In this document: piece after piece, positions 44,436 to 54,533 of the stretch
Layout of the letters: the number at the start of each line of letters is the position of its first letter
How positions within the stretch are numbered: the first letter of the stretch is position 1
Assembly: GCA_025457665.1 (NCBI GenBank)
Contig: JALOTY010000001.1
Span: 62,001 to 126,000 of the forward strand
DNA from: Akkermansiaceae bacterium
Lineage (GTDB): Bacteria > Verrucomicrobiota > Verrucomicrobiia > Verrucomicrobiales > Akkermansiaceae
Length of the DNA: 64,000 nucleotides
Reading direction: 5' to 3'
Notes under the pieces: model-generated
The model's input: only the letters and a program-made list of their open reading frames with translations
Told to the model about the DNA's origin: nothing
Databases searched by the model: none
Translations under genes and position numbers: made by a program

Positions 44436-45446
44436 ATGGCATTCAAGGCGGAGCAGGCATATGAATTGATCGAGGCGGCGCATCAGCGTGGGCGTCTGGC
44501 GCATGCGTTTCTGATCAGTGGTGCCCGTGGGGCGGGAAAAGAAGAGCTGGCTGCACGGGTGATCCGTCTGTTAGAGGGGCCGAAGGAGTCGGGTGGCATG
44601 GATTTGTTTGGCGAGCCGGTGGTGGAAACCGTGACGCCGCTGGATGAGCTGACGGGAGAGTGGGTGAGGGTGTTGCGGCCGCAGTCGAAGTCGCGAAAGA
44701 TCACGGTGGAGGCGATCCGCGAGCTGGAAAAATCCCTGCATCGGGTGGCGGGAGGAAAGACGTGGAAAGTGGGAGTGATCGTGGATGCGGACCGGCTGGT
44801 GACGGCGGCGGAGAATGCCTTTTTGAAGACCTTGGAAGAGCCGCCGCCACAGACTTTGCTGCTGTTGCTGACGGAGAATCCGGGGGCGATGCTGCCGACG
44901 GTGCTCTCGCGCTGTGTGAGGTTGCCCTTGATGGGGGCGGCGGCGGTGGTGGAAGGGCCGGCGGCGGAGTTCATGCAGGCGCTGGACTGGCTCTCGCGCG
45001 AAGGTCTGGGCCAGCCGATGGCGGCGCTGGGGCTCAAGGCCTGTTTCTCCGATCTGCTGGCGCAGACGCGGGAAAAGATCGATCAGGCGGGCAAGGAGCT
45101 GCTCAAAGAAGAGGAAAAGGCGCTGAAGGGAGCGGTGGAGGGGGATTGGTTCAAGCGCCGTGAGGAGGCGATGAAGGCGGAGGTGGAGGCCGACTATCTG
45201 AACGAGAGGGCGAAGCTGTTCGATCTCCTGCAGTCCTTCATGGCGGATGTGATGAGGCAGAAGGTGGGAGGGGGTGGATTGGAGCTGCCTACGGTTTCCG
45301 CTGCGACGAAGCGCCTGGCGGACGCGGAGACGATGCCGGGGATGATCCGGCGGATGGATGCGCTGCATCAGCTTCGCCAGACTTTGGAAACGAATGCCCA
45401 GGAGCAACTGGCGCTGGAGGTGGGTTTCCTCAAGGTCTTTGGCTGA
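44436..45446 (+). CDS. holB: DNA polymerase III delta' subunit-like
   Basis: HAFLISGARGAGKEELAARVIRLL; KVGVIVDADRLVTAAENAFLKTLEEPPPQTLLLLLTENPGAMLPTVLSRC. Confidence 0.88.
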   Translation: MAFKAEQAYELIEAAHQRGRLAHAFLISGARGAGKEELAARVIRLLEGPKESGGMDLFGEPVVETVTPLDELTGEWVRVLRPQSKSRKITVEAIRELEKSLHRVAGGKTWKVGVIVDADRLVTAAENAFLKTLEEPPPQTLLLLLTENPGAMLPTVLSRCVRLPLMGAAAVVEGPAAEFMQALDWLSREGLGQPMAALGLKACFSDLLAQTREKIDQAGKELLKEEEKALKGAVEGDWFKRREEAMKAEVEADYLNERAKLFDLLQSFMADVMRQKVGGGGLELPTVSAATKRLADAETMPGMIRRMDALHQLRQTLETNAQEQLALEVGFLKVFG

Positions 45447-45456
45447 GGACCGGGAA

Positions 45457-46053
45457 TCAGTATCCCTCAAAGGAATCCCGCGCAGGATGGAGGGGCGAAC
45501 CGAAGGCGCGGGCTGCGGCGGTGGCGGCGTTTTCGAGGGTGGTATCGAGAGCCTCAAGGATCAAACGGAGGCCACCCGCCCAATCGCCTGCTTCCCAGGA
45601 GGGCTCGGCGATGGCGAGGAGGGCATCGAGTTCTTCCCGGGAAATGAAGGGTTCCAGTCCGTATCCGACCATGGCGGCGGAGCGTGCGGAGAGGGGATCG
45701 AGAACGATGAGGATGAGGCGGTTGAGCCCGGATTTCTCGTGTTCGCCGCTGAGGTGGCCGCTGTTGAAGAGGCGGAAGACGTAGAGGGAGAGGGGATGGT
45801 CCTCGGGGAAATGGTCGCAGGCGATCTGGATGCGGATCTGGGGGAAACGCCATTCGAGGTGGGCGATGCGATCGGTGAGGATGCGGCGTTGGCGGGCATC
45901 GATCACTGCGGCGCGATCGCCGACGCGTGCGGCGAACTGCGGCACGGGGCCGAGGATGCCTTCCGCCCGCTTCAGGGTGAGATGGCATTCGGGGCATTCC
46001 TGGCTTTGTTCAAAAAGCTCGAAGCCGCAGTATGGACAGGGCAGCGGCATCAA
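45457..46053 (-). CDS. TPM-domain protein with N-terminal zinc ribbon
   Basis: CPYCGFELFEQSQECPECH; VIDARQRRILTDRIAHLEWRFP..; MVGYGLEPFISREEL...EAGDWAGGLRLILEAL. Confidence 0.7.
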   Translation of the reverse strand: MMPLPCPYCGFELFEQSQECPECHLTLKRAEGILGPVPQFAARVGDRAAVIDARQRRILTDRIAHLEWRFPQIRIQIACDHFPEDHPLSLYVFRLFNSGHLSGEHEKSGLNRLILIVLDPLSARSAAMVGYGLEPFISREELDALLAIAEPSWEAGDWAGGLRLILEALDTTLENAATAAARAFGSPLHPARDSFEGY

Positions 46054-48956
46054 TCTGCGGGACGGATGGTGACCTGGATGGCCTGATCGGATCCGAGGTA
46101 TTTGGCGGCGAGTTCGTTGATTTCCTGGATGGTGATCGACTTGGTGTCTTCGAGGCGGTCCTTGGCGAGGTCGAACTTTGCAGGATTGGTGGTGCTGCCG
46201 GAGAGCACGCTTTCGAGCCAGTAGCTGTTGTCGCGGAGGGATTTTTCGATTTCCCCGATGAATGGGGCGCGGGCGCGGTCGAGTTCATCCTCGGTGGCTC
46301 CGGACTTGGCGAGGTTTGCGGCGATTTCCGTGGCGGTGGTGGCGAGTTTCACGACATCGGCGGGAGTGCCGACGCTGAAGGCGATGATGAAGCCGTAGTT
46401 TTCGATGGCGGTGGAGCCATCGGCGACGGCTTGTGGGCTGTAGGAGGCACCGAGTTTCTCACGGATTTCCGTGCGGAGGCGGTCACCGATGATGTCGGCG
46501 AGGAGGTTGAAGCGGCGGAATTGTTTTTGGTTTCCGCGGGGTCCGGGGATTTTCCAGAGGGCGATGCCGTTGCCTTGAGGGATCTTGCTTTCGAAGGTGA
46601 ACTCGCGGGCGATGGGGGCTTCGGGAGTGTTGAAGGTGCGGGCGGAGGCCGGGAGCTCCTCGCGATCGGGACGGTCGGGCAGGGCGCCGAAGGTCTTGAG
46701 GATCGCGGCTTGGAGGTCAGCGGGATCGAAATCGCCGACGACGTTCAGCTCGATGGGGGCGGGGGTGAAGGCTTTTTCCAGCCAGGGCAGCACGTCATCG
46801 GCGGTGTAGGCGAGGAGGACATCGGCGGATTTCGGGAAAGCGAAGCGCGGGTCATCGCCGCGGAGCCAGGACGACATTTCCTGCATGGGCCCCTGGGGGG
46901 TGTGGGCGAGTTCCTGGAAGGTCATGGGCACCTTTTTGCGGTATTGCTCGATGGCTTCATCCCGCAGGACGGGGTGGAGCAATTGGGCGGCCATGAGCTG
47001 GAGTTGCAGTTCGAGGTCTTCCGGTGTGGTCGAGCCGCCGATGACGAAGCTGTCTTCCTGGATATCGAAGCCGGTGCCGACATTGCGGCCGGCAAGGATG
47101 CGTTGGAGTTCCTCGGTATTGTGGCTGCCGATGCCGCTGGCATTGACGACGGCGTTGGCGAAGGAAGTCAGGCCGATCTTATCCGTGGGGGCGCTCAGGC
47201 GGCCATCGCCGATGCGGGCGGAGAGGGAGATGCGGTTTTTTTCGAAGTCCGTGCGTTTGAGGTTCACGGTGATGCCGTTGGAAAGCTGCCAGCGGGTGAT
47301 GTCGAGGCCATCGATTTCCTCTTCCTCGGCGATGGTGCCGGCGGGGCCGAAATCGGTGTAGGCGAATTCGGGGACTTCCACTTCTTCGGGCGCCTCGAGT
47401 TCGACCTTGGTGGCGGCGGTGAAGCTTTCCAGGAGGAGGTCGGCAATGTCATCGGCAGCCTCCGGGGCGGAAAGGATGAGGCGGGGTTTGACCGATTTCC
47501 AGAATCCGGCGAAGGCGGCCTGGCAATCGGCCGGGGTGAGGTCCTTGAGGGCGGCGCGGGCGATTTCGAGATCCGTTTCCGGGGTGCTCAGGACGCTGCC
47601 GGCATTGATGCCGCGGATGATGGCGGTGGCGATTTCATCGGACTTCCGGCTATCGGCGGTTTTCACGGCCTGGTCGTAGGCATTGAGGAGGTTCGCAGAT
47701 GCTTCGTGAAGTTCGGCCGCGGTGAAGCCGAATTCGATGGCGCGGCGGAATTCGTTTTCAAGCACCGGGACGGCATCTTCCAGCCGCCCTTCCGCGATGC
47801 GGACATCCACGCTGCCGAGGGTGAGTTGTTGGAAAAGATCGGACTTCGATGCCGAGCCGCCGAGGATGGGGGAGCCGGACTGCTTGGCGAGGCGGTCGAA
47901 GCGCAGGCCGAGCATGGCATTGGCAAGATACATGCGGAGGTCCTCGGCGCGGGTCTTGCGGTTGTCGGCGCGCGGCTGGTAGTCGGCGATGGCCATGAGG
48001 CCGAGTTCGGTGGCGGGGAGTTCCTTGTCCGTGAAGACGAGCGGCTCAAGCCCGGTGGTCGGGGTGATGGTGCCGAGGTCGGGATCGGCCCCGGGTTCGG
48101 CGGGATTCGTGAGGGTGCCGAAGGCATCGGTGATGCGGCGGGTGAAATCGGCGGGATCGACATCGCCGGTGACGACGAAGGTCATACGACTAGGAACATA
48201 GTATTTCGTGTAGAAGTCCACGAAGCGTTCGCGCGGGGCATTGCGGATGACATCCTCGGTGCCGATGGGGAAGCGGCGGGTGATGAGGGAGTCGGGCAGG
48301 AGGGTGGAGAATTGTTTCTCCATGAGACGGTAGGAAACGGAGTCGCGGCTGGTTTTCTCTGACAGGATGACGTCGCGTTCCTTGTTGATTTCCTTGATAT
48401 CGAGCAGGGCACCATCGGCGAAATCGCGCATCACGGTGAAGCCGAGCTTGAGCATCTCTTCGCTGAGATCCGGGAGATCGAGCATGTAAACGGTCTCATC
48501 GAAGGTGGTGTAGGCATTGGCATGGGCACCGAAGGCGATGCCGAGGCGCTGCATGCGGGGGATGAGTTCGTCGGGGGTGAAGTTTTTCGAACCATTGAAG
48601 ACCATGTGTTCGAGGAAGTGGGCGAGGCCGCGCTGGTCCTCGGCCTCCATGAGGGAGCCGGCGGCGATGTGGAGGCGGATGCTGACGCGTTCGGGCGGCT
48701 CGCCATTGGGCTGGATGATGTAGCGCAGGCCGTTAGGCAGGGAACCGAAGACGATCTTGGGGTCGGCAGGGATGTCGCTTTTTTCGTGGGGCCAGGGTTT
48801 CGGCGTGACGGCCGGGGTTTCGGCGGGGGCGGTCTCGGCCTGTTCAGCTTTGGGTTCGGCCGGGGCGGCGGGCTTTTCCTGGGGGCCGCGGAGGATGAGG
48901 AAGGTGGCGGTGGCCGCGAGCAGGAGGGTGAGGATGAGGGGGGCCGGGTTGCGCAT
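46050..48956 (-). CDS. M16-family zinc metallopeptidase (two-domain, pitrilysin/insulinase-like)
   Basis: GLAHFLEHMVFNGSKNF (HxxEH); VVTGDVDPADFTRRI; second inactive half; start moved to MRNPAPLILTLLLAATATFLIL. Confidence 0.93.
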   Translation of the reverse strand: MRNPAPLILTLLLAATATFLILRGPQEKPAAPAEPKAEQAETAPAETPAVTPKPWPHEKSDIPADPKIVFGSLPNGLRYIIQPNGEPPERVSIRLHIAAGSLMEAEDQRGLAHFLEHMVFNGSKNFTPDELIPRMQRLGIAFGAHANAYTTFDETVYMLDLPDLSEEMLKLGFTVMRDFADGALLDIKEINKERDVILSEKTSRDSVSYRLMEKQFSTLLPDSLITRRFPIGTEDVIRNAPRERFVDFYTKYYVPSRMTFVVTGDVDPADFTRRITDAFGTLTNPAEPGADPDLGTITPTTGLEPLVFTDKELPATELGLMAIADYQPRADNRKTRAEDLRMYLANAMLGLRFDRLAKQSGSPILGGSASKSDLFQQLTLGSVDVRIAEGRLEDAVPVLENEFRRAIEFGFTAAELHEASANLLNAYDQAVKTADSRKSDEIATAIIRGINAGSVLSTPETDLEIARAALKDLTPADCQAAFAGFWKSVKPRLILSAPEAADDIADLLLESFTAATKVELEAPEEVEVPEFAYTDFGPAGTIAEEEEIDGLDITRWQLSNGITVNLKRTDFEKNRISLSARIGDGRLSAPTDKIGLTSFANAVVNASGIGSHNTEELQRILAGRNVGTGFDIQEDSFVIGGSTTPEDLELQLQLMAAQLLHPVLRDEAIEQYRKKVPMTFQELAHTPQGPMQEMSSWLRGDDPRFAFPKSADVLLAYTADDVLPWLEKAFTPAPIELNVVGDFDPADLQAAILKTFGALPDRPDREELPASARTFNTPEAPIAREFTFESKIPQGNGIALWKIPGPRGNQKQFRRFNLLADIIGDRLRTEIREKLGASYSPQAVADGSTAIENYGFIIAFSVGTPADVVKLATTATEIAANLAKSGATEDELDRARAPFIGEIEKSLRDNSYWLESVLSGSTTNPAKFDLAKDRLEDTKSITIQEINELAAKYLGSDQAIQVTIRPAD

Positions 48957-49090
48957 GGGTGGGATTGTTGCGGAGAGGCCCGGGAAGGCAACGGAGAATC
49001 CGGCTGCGGCGGGGGAAAATCGGATTTTCGGGGGATTTGAGGTTGCCAAAGCTCCGCCGTCATGGTGTTTTCCCGCCCCTCTACCCAAGT

Positions 49091-49177
49091 GCGCACGTGG
49101 CGGAATTGGTAGACGCGCTAGATTCAGGTTCTAGTGGCTTCACGGCCGTGGAGGTTCGAGTCCTCTCGTGCGCACCA
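49091..49177 (+). tRNA. tRNA-Leu (anticodon CAG), CCA encoded
   Basis: Acceptor GCGCACG/CGTGCGC + A-CCA; anticodon stem CTAGA-TTCAGGT-TCTAG; long variable arm; T-arm GAGGTTCGAGTCCTC. Confidence 0.97.
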
Positions 49178-49249
49178 TTTTTTCCCCGGAGTTTTTCCGG
49201 ATGGCTCAGCGTTTTTCGGCGCGGGCTGCGATGGGTTTCGAACTGTCGC

Positions 49250-49921
49250 TCACTTGGCCATTTTGAGAATGAAGAGGGCCAGGCCACCGAGGATTTTGAG
49301 GATGTCCCAGGCGTCCCAGGCGCGATCGTCCTCCGGGTAGTAGGTTGCCGGGCCGGGTTCGTAGAGAGGAGTGTAAGTCGGCGTGGGCGGGCGGGCGGTG
49401 CGGGTGAGGTGGTTTTTGTAGATCCATTTGCCGCCGGCGTGCCACCACTGGAGGAGGTGGTGGAGTTCGCCGTGATCGAGCCAGACGCCGTGACGCATGC
49501 AGCGGTCGATGATCACGCCGCTGCGCCCGCCGAAGTTGATGCGGGTCATGATGTCCTCGCAATGAGGGCATTTCCGGTAGGTGATCTCCGCGGGCTGGGC
49601 GGGGGTGCGGGCTTCGATGCTGGTGAGGCGGGTGTTGTCGAGCCAGATGCCATCGGTGGTGTTCTCGTGGAGGGTGGTTTCGAGTTCACCGGGATTGAAA
49701 AAGAGCCCAAAGCAGGTGGGGCAGTGCTCGATGTGGGTGGCGGGCTCGGTCTCTGTTTTCAGAGAGTGGAGGGGGGTCTTGCAGATCGGGCAGGGGAGCT
49801 GATCGCAGGCTCCGAGGTCGCGAAAATGGATTTGCCGGAGATCGATCCGCTGGTGGACCCCACAGAAGGGGCAGACGGTATGATCGCCTTCAAGTCGTCC
49901 TCCGCACTGGTAGCAAAGCAT
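49250..49921 (-). CDS. zf-TFIIB-type zinc-ribbon membrane-tail protein
   Basis: MLCYQCGGRL..CPFCG; CPICKTPL..HIEHCPTCFGLFFNPGEL; CPHCEDIMTR..GVIIDRCMRHGVWLDHGEL; C-terminal hydrophobic tail. Confidence 0.75.
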   Translation of the reverse strand: MLCYQCGGRLEGDHTVCPFCGVHQRIDLRQIHFRDLGACDQLPCPICKTPLHSLKTETEPATHIEHCPTCFGLFFNPGELETTLHENTTDGIWLDNTRLTSIEARTPAQPAEITYRKCPHCEDIMTRINFGGRSGVIIDRCMRHGVWLDHGELHHLLQWWHAGGKWIYKNHLTRTARPPTPTYTPLYEPGPATYYPEDDRAWDAWDILKILGGLALFILKMAK

Positions 49922-50048
49922 GGCGGGCATACCATGCGGAGAGTAGGGGCTTGGGCAAGGGGAAAGAGGTGGGTTCATTTCGAAGCGTCCGGATGGGGTT
50001 GGGGGATTTGGCTTTCATCGGTGGGTCTGATAGGGCACGAAGAGCGCG

Positions 50049-51104
50049 ATGAATGACGCGGGCGCGCAGGACCGGCGGGCAGGCCGACGGGTGAGATTGA
50101 AGGATGTGGCTGAGAGGGCCGGGGTGGCGGTGAATACGGCATCGACGATTCTCAACCGCAGGCCGAACTCGTGGGCATCGGAAGCCACCATCGGGCGGGT
50201 GTTTGCGGCGGCGGAGGAACTGGGGTATCGCCCGAACCGGGCGGCGGTGGCCTTGCAGCGCGGGAGGTTTGAATCCATCGGCCTGCTGGTGGCGGATCTG
50301 ACCAATCCGTATTTCACGCATGTGGCGACGGTTCTGGGGGAGGTGGTGGAGAGGAAGGGGTTTGAGCTGGTGATCGAAAGCTGGCGCAATGATCTGGAGC
50401 GGGAGAAGCGTCTGTTAGACGAGTTTGCGGATCGCAATGTGGATGGGCTGATGGTTTTCGTGAGCGACATTGACATCCATCGCGAGTTTCTCGGCAGGCA
50501 GGCGGCGGGGGGGATTCCGGTGGTGGCCTTGGCGATGCCGGGTGCGGGTGAGGTGGCGGTGGATCTGGTGATGCCGAATTTCGAATCCGGTCTGCGCGAG
50601 GCGGCGCTGCGTCTGTATGGGGACGGTCACCGTCGATTTGCCTTTGTGGCGGCGAGGTCGCCCGGGCAGCGGGTGGGCAAGCGTCCGGCGCTCTTTGAGG
50701 AAATCGTGGCATCCTTGCCGGGTGCCTCATTACGGGTGTGTTCCTGCGGGCCGACCTTGGATGCGGCCCGTGGTGTGGCCGGGGAGCTGTTAGGCCTGGA
50801 GGAGCGGCCGACGGCGATGGTGGCTCTGAATGATTTCACGGCCATCGGCGTGATGCGTGCGGCGGTGGAGTGCGGTCTGCGTGTGCCGGAGGATGTTTCG
50901 GTGGTGGGGATCGATGGCATTCCTCTGGGCGGGCAGTTGATGGTATCGCTTTCGACGGTGGTGCAGCCGCACGCGGCGATGATCGAGAGGGCCTTTGATT
51001 TCCTCTGGACCCGGATGGAGGGGTATGACGGCGAGCCGCGCCGAGCGGAGTTTGCGGCGTGTTTTGAGGCCCGGGAATCGAGTGGCCCGGCACCGCTTAC
51101 CTGA
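50049..51104 (+). CDS. LacI-family transcriptional regulator
   Basis: VRLKDVAERAGVAVNTASTILNRRPNSWASEATIGRVFAAAEELGYRPNRAA; periplasmic-binding-like domain. Confidence 0.95.
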   Translation: MNDAGAQDRRAGRRVRLKDVAERAGVAVNTASTILNRRPNSWASEATIGRVFAAAEELGYRPNRAAVALQRGRFESIGLLVADLTNPYFTHVATVLGEVVERKGFELVIESWRNDLEREKRLLDEFADRNVDGLMVFVSDIDIHREFLGRQAAGGIPVVALAMPGAGEVAVDLVMPNFESGLREAALRLYGDGHRRFAFVAARSPGQRVGKRPALFEEIVASLPGASLRVCSCGPTLDAARGVAGELLGLEERPTAMVALNDFTAIGVMRAAVECGLRVPEDVSVVGIDGIPLGGQLMVSLSTVVQPHAAMIERAFDFLWTRMEGYDGEPRRAEFAACFEARESSGPAPLT

Positions 51105-51166
51105 AGCGGGCAGTCCTGGAAAAATCCCTGCTTTGCGGCGAAAGTTGGCGGGATTAGGAAGGCGCT

Positions 51167-51505
51167 GTGATCGGACTGAAGACCATCCTGCTGCTGACTT
51201 TGTCGAACGTGTTCATGACCTTTGCGTGGTATGCCCATTTGAAGGACATGCGGGCGAAGCCGTGGATCATTGCGGTGTTGTTTTCGTGGGGCATCGCGTT
51301 TTTCGAATACCTCGTGCAGGTGCCGGCGAACCGGATGGGCTACAAGGTTTTCAATCTGGCCCAGCTCAAGATCCTTCAGGAGGTCATCACGCTTTTGGTG
51401 TTCGTGCCTTTTGCCCTGTTTTTCATGAAGGAGAAGCTGACATGGAATTTCGCTGCGGCCGGGGTCTGTCTGGCGGGAGCGGTGTTTTTCATTTTCCGCA
51501 AATGA
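51167..51505 (+). CDS. DMT-like small membrane protein (DUF486)
   Basis: MTFAWYAHLKDM...WIIAVLFSWGIAFFEYLVQVPANRMGY...QLKILQEVITLLVFVPFALFFMKEKLTWN; GTG start. Confidence 0.88.
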   Translation: MIGLKTILLLTLSNVFMTFAWYAHLKDMRAKPWIIAVLFSWGIAFFEYLVQVPANRMGYKVFNLAQLKILQEVITLLVFVPFALFFMKEKLTWNFAAAGVCLAGAVFFIFRK

Positions 51506-51542
51506 TCAACGGAATCGCTGGTCGCAGCGGGCGGGATGACTT

Positions 51543-52325
51543 ATGTCCGCGGGCATGATGAAAAATCTGGTGATTCCGGTGATGCTGAGTTTCCTGCCCC
51601 TGGCGGCGGAAGAAGAGGGATGGGTGGAGCTGTTCAACGGCCGTGATTTGAGCGGCTGGACGCCGAAGATCACCGGACATGCTCTGGGTGTGAACGCGCA
51701 TGACACCTTCCAGGTTGAAGACGGGATTCTCAAGGCGGAGTATGATCGCTATGAGGAGTTCAACAACCAGTTCGGGCATCTCTACAGCGAGTTCTCGTAT
51801 TCCCATTTCATCCTGCGGCTCGAGTATCGGTTCTCCGGGGAAAAGATGAAGGACGCGCCCGGCTACGTGAACCTCAACAGCGGTGTGATGTTCCATAGCC
51901 AACCTCCGCAGAGCATGAGCATCGATCAGGCATTTCCGGTGAGTCTCGAATTCCAGTTTCTGGCCGATGAGGGAAACGGCCCCCGGGCCACGGGTAATGT
52001 CTGCACGCCGGGAACCGATATCCACGTGGATGGCAAGCTGGTGAAGGATCACATCGTCACTTCCTCGGCACCGAGTTTCCCGGCCGAGGAGTGGGTGGCC
52101 ATCGAGTTGGAAGTCCACGGCGATGAGTTGGTGATCCATCGGGTGAACGGCAAGGAAGTCCTGCGCTACACCGGAACCCGACTGGATCCGGAGGGTGGGG
52201 TCGTGGCGACGGCTCCACTGATCGCAAAAGGTCAGCCGCTGAAGCTGAGTCACGGCCACATCGCTCTCCAGGCGGAGGGGCAGGGGGTGTGGTTTCGCAA
52301 GATCCGGCTGAAGCCTTTGGAGTGA
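51543..52325 (+). CDS. DUF1080 (3-keto-disaccharide hydrolase-like) secreted protein
   Basis: WVELFNGRDLSGWTPK...FQVEDGILKAEY...YVNLNSGVMFHSQ; signal peptide. Confidence 0.88.
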   Translation: MSAGMMKNLVIPVMLSFLPLAAEEEGWVELFNGRDLSGWTPKITGHALGVNAHDTFQVEDGILKAEYDRYEEFNNQFGHLYSEFSYSHFILRLEYRFSGEKMKDAPGYVNLNSGVMFHSQPPQSMSIDQAFPVSLEFQFLADEGNGPRATGNVCTPGTDIHVDGKLVKDHIVTSSAPSFPAEEWVAIELEVHGDELVIHRVNGKEVLRYTGTRLDPEGGVVATAPLIAKGQPLKLSHGHIALQAEGQGVWFRKIRLKPLE

Positions 52326-52348
52326 TTTTCGCGATCGGGAAAGGTCGA

Positions 52349-53440
52349 TCAGCGCGAGGCAAGGCTTTCTAACAGCAGGGCGGCGTCGCGAAACAGGATG
52401 TCAGGTGGCAGGCCGGAATCGGCAAGGGCGCGGATGTCGTGGAAGATCCCGGATTGACGAATCGTGGCATCGGCCTGACCGCAGAGGGCCAGGGTGGGAA
52501 CGCCATGGCGTGCGGCAAGTTTTGCAAGCGCGACGGGGCCTTTGCCGCCGAGGCTTTGCGAATCGAGCGAGCCTTCGCCGGTGACGACGAGATCGACCCC
52601 GCGGATGAGATCCTCAAAGCCGAGGAGGCTGGCGACGAGATCGAATCCCGAGATGAGCCGTGCCGAGGTGAAGTGAAGCAGCCCGAAACCCAGTCCACCG
52701 GCGGCTCCTGCGCCCGGGGTTTCGGCGGCCTCGGTGGCAGCGGCAATCTCCACCACTCGGGCAAGGACGTTTTCCAAGAGGGGGCGCATGGCGTCATCCG
52801 CGCCTTTCTGCGGGCCGAAGACGGCGGTGGCACCACGTGGGCCTAACAGCGGGTTGTCCACATCGCAGGCGGCAATGATTTCCGGCCAGGATTCGCGCTC
52901 GGGGGCCGCGATCCGGGCGAGGCGGTGGAGCTGGGCGGGCAGGGCGGGGATTTCGGAGCCCGAGGCGTCGAGAAAGCGGTATCCCAGCGCTGCAGCCATG
53001 CCACAGCCGCCGTCATTGGTCGCCGAACCACCCAGACCGAGGTAAATACGATGGATCTCGTAGTTCTCAGTCGCATGGGCGATCTGCATGCCGATCCCGC
53101 GCGTGCTTGCGGTGAGGGGATCGCGTTCCGTGGGGCTGAGCCGGGCGATGCCGGCGGTTTCGGCCATTTCCATGACGGCGATGGGGCCATCGGACGACTC
53201 GGCGATGAGGAAACGAGCGTTGATCTCACGGCCGCAGGCATCGACCGCCGGACAGCTTTGCCAGGAACCTCCGATCCCGCTGTGAACGGTTTCCATGAAG
53301 CCCTCGCCGCCATCGGCCATGGGACGGATGAGGATTTCGGCTTCAGGGTGGGCGAGCGCAAGTCCGCGGGCCATGGCTTCGGCCGCGCCGCGCGCGTCGA
53401 GGGAGCCTTTGAATTTATCGGGCGCGACGAGGATGCGCAT
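52349..53440 (-). CDS. Glycerate kinase
   Basis: MRILVAPDKFKGSLDARGAAEAMARGL; PMADGGEGFMETV; IYLGLGGSATNDGGCGMAAALG. Confidence 0.95.
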   Translation of the reverse strand: MRILVAPDKFKGSLDARGAAEAMARGLALAHPEAEILIRPMADGGEGFMETVHSGIGGSWQSCPAVDACGREINARFLIAESSDGPIAVMEMAETAGIARLSPTERDPLTASTRGIGMQIAHATENYEIHRIYLGLGGSATNDGGCGMAAALGYRFLDASGSEIPALPAQLHRLARIAAPERESWPEIIAACDVDNPLLGPRGATAVFGPQKGADDAMRPLLENVLARVVEIAAATEAAETPGAGAAGGLGFGLLHFTSARLISGFDLVASLLGFEDLIRGVDLVVTGEGSLDSQSLGGKGPVALAKLAARHGVPTLALCGQADATIRQSGIFHDIRALADSGLPPDILFRDAALLLESLASR

Positions 53441-53450
53441 GGCGGGGAAT

Positions 53451-54269
53451 TCAGAGGATTTCGATGACGAGGGCGGTGGTATTGTCGCGGCCGGATTCAT
53501 TGACGGCGAAATCGACGAGGCGTTTCGCCATCAAATCCGGTTCCCGTGCCATATCGGCCAGGCGGTGGGACCAGATGCCATCGGTCAGCCCGTCCGAGCA
53601 GATCAGAAAGCGGTCGCCGCTGCGGCATTCGACGCGACCGATCTGCGGGGAGAGCTCGCGAGTCTGGCCGCCGAGGACTTGTTCGAGGAGGCTTCGGGAC
53701 GGGTGGCTGCGGGCTTCCCGTTCGTTGATTTTTCCGGCGCGGAAAAGCCTGCCCACCGGGCTGTGGTCCTCGCTGATCTGGATCATTTCGCCCTCGGCGG
53801 GGATGTAATAAATCCGGCTGTCACCGACATGGGCGAAGGCCATCCAACCCGGCATGAACCAGCACAGGCTCAGCGTGGCCCCCATGCCGCGGCATTCCTC
53901 GTAATGCCTTCCCAGATCCAGCAAGGACTCGTGGGTGCGGGTGAAAATCTCCACCAGGACATCGCCGAAACCCGACTCGATCCGCTGGGCTCCGAGCTTG
54001 AAACTGGCGGGGAGCAGGCGGGTGATTTTTTCCACGGCGATCTTGCTGGCCACCTCGCCGGACTTCGCGCCGCCCATCCCGTCGCTCACGGCGAAAACGT
54101 AGTCACCGGCATCGAAATCCCCGCTTCCGTCCTTGCCGAGGTAGCGGAGTTCGCGGGCATCGAAGGTCAGGGCGAGAAAGGCATCCTCGTTGTTTTTCCG
54201 GAAGCGGCCGACGTGGGTCATGCCGGACCAGCGGACATGGCGGGAAGCGCAGGGGGGAGACGATGACAT
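53451..54269 (-). CDS. PP2C-type serine/threonine protein phosphatase
   Basis: RFRKNNEDAF; FAVSDGMGGAKSGEVASKIAV; GDSRIYYI; FLICSDGLTDG; RDNTTALVI. Confidence 0.93.
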   Translation of the reverse strand: MSSSPPCASRHVRWSGMTHVGRFRKNNEDAFLALTFDARELRYLGKDGSGDFDAGDYVFAVSDGMGGAKSGEVASKIAVEKITRLLPASFKLGAQRIESGFGDVLVEIFTRTHESLLDLGRHYEECRGMGATLSLCWFMPGWMAFAHVGDSRIYYIPAEGEMIQISEDHSPVGRLFRAGKINEREARSHPSRSLLEQVLGGQTRELSPQIGRVECRSGDRFLICSDGLTDGIWSHRLADMAREPDLMAKRLVDFAVNESGRDNTTALVIEIL

Positions 54270-54533
54270 GGGTGGGCGGATCCGGATTTCGTGAAAAAAT
54301 GCTGATCTTCAGGGAGTCATGGCCGCAGACGGACTTGGCCTGGGAGGCTTTCCTGAGGGCGGAAGGCTGTTCAATCCATCGATGCCACTCTAGCGAAAAA
54401 TTTTCATTTCGCTGCCGGATCTGGCCCGCTATGTGCTTCCCCGGCCTGCGGAATGGGTCGGGTTTCCCAAGGGAAGCCGGGCGCTTCCACCATCCACACA
54501 AACCGTGTTTCAAACCACAAACCACTGACTACG

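Noticed and set aside
46032-48362. 776-aa plus-strand ORF
   Set aside because: Antisense to the M16 peptidase, Gly/Glu-rich shadow ORF typical of high-GC complementary frames.
49081-49287. 68-aa minus-strand ORF
   Set aside because: Runs antisense through the tRNA-Leu gene; not a credible protein.
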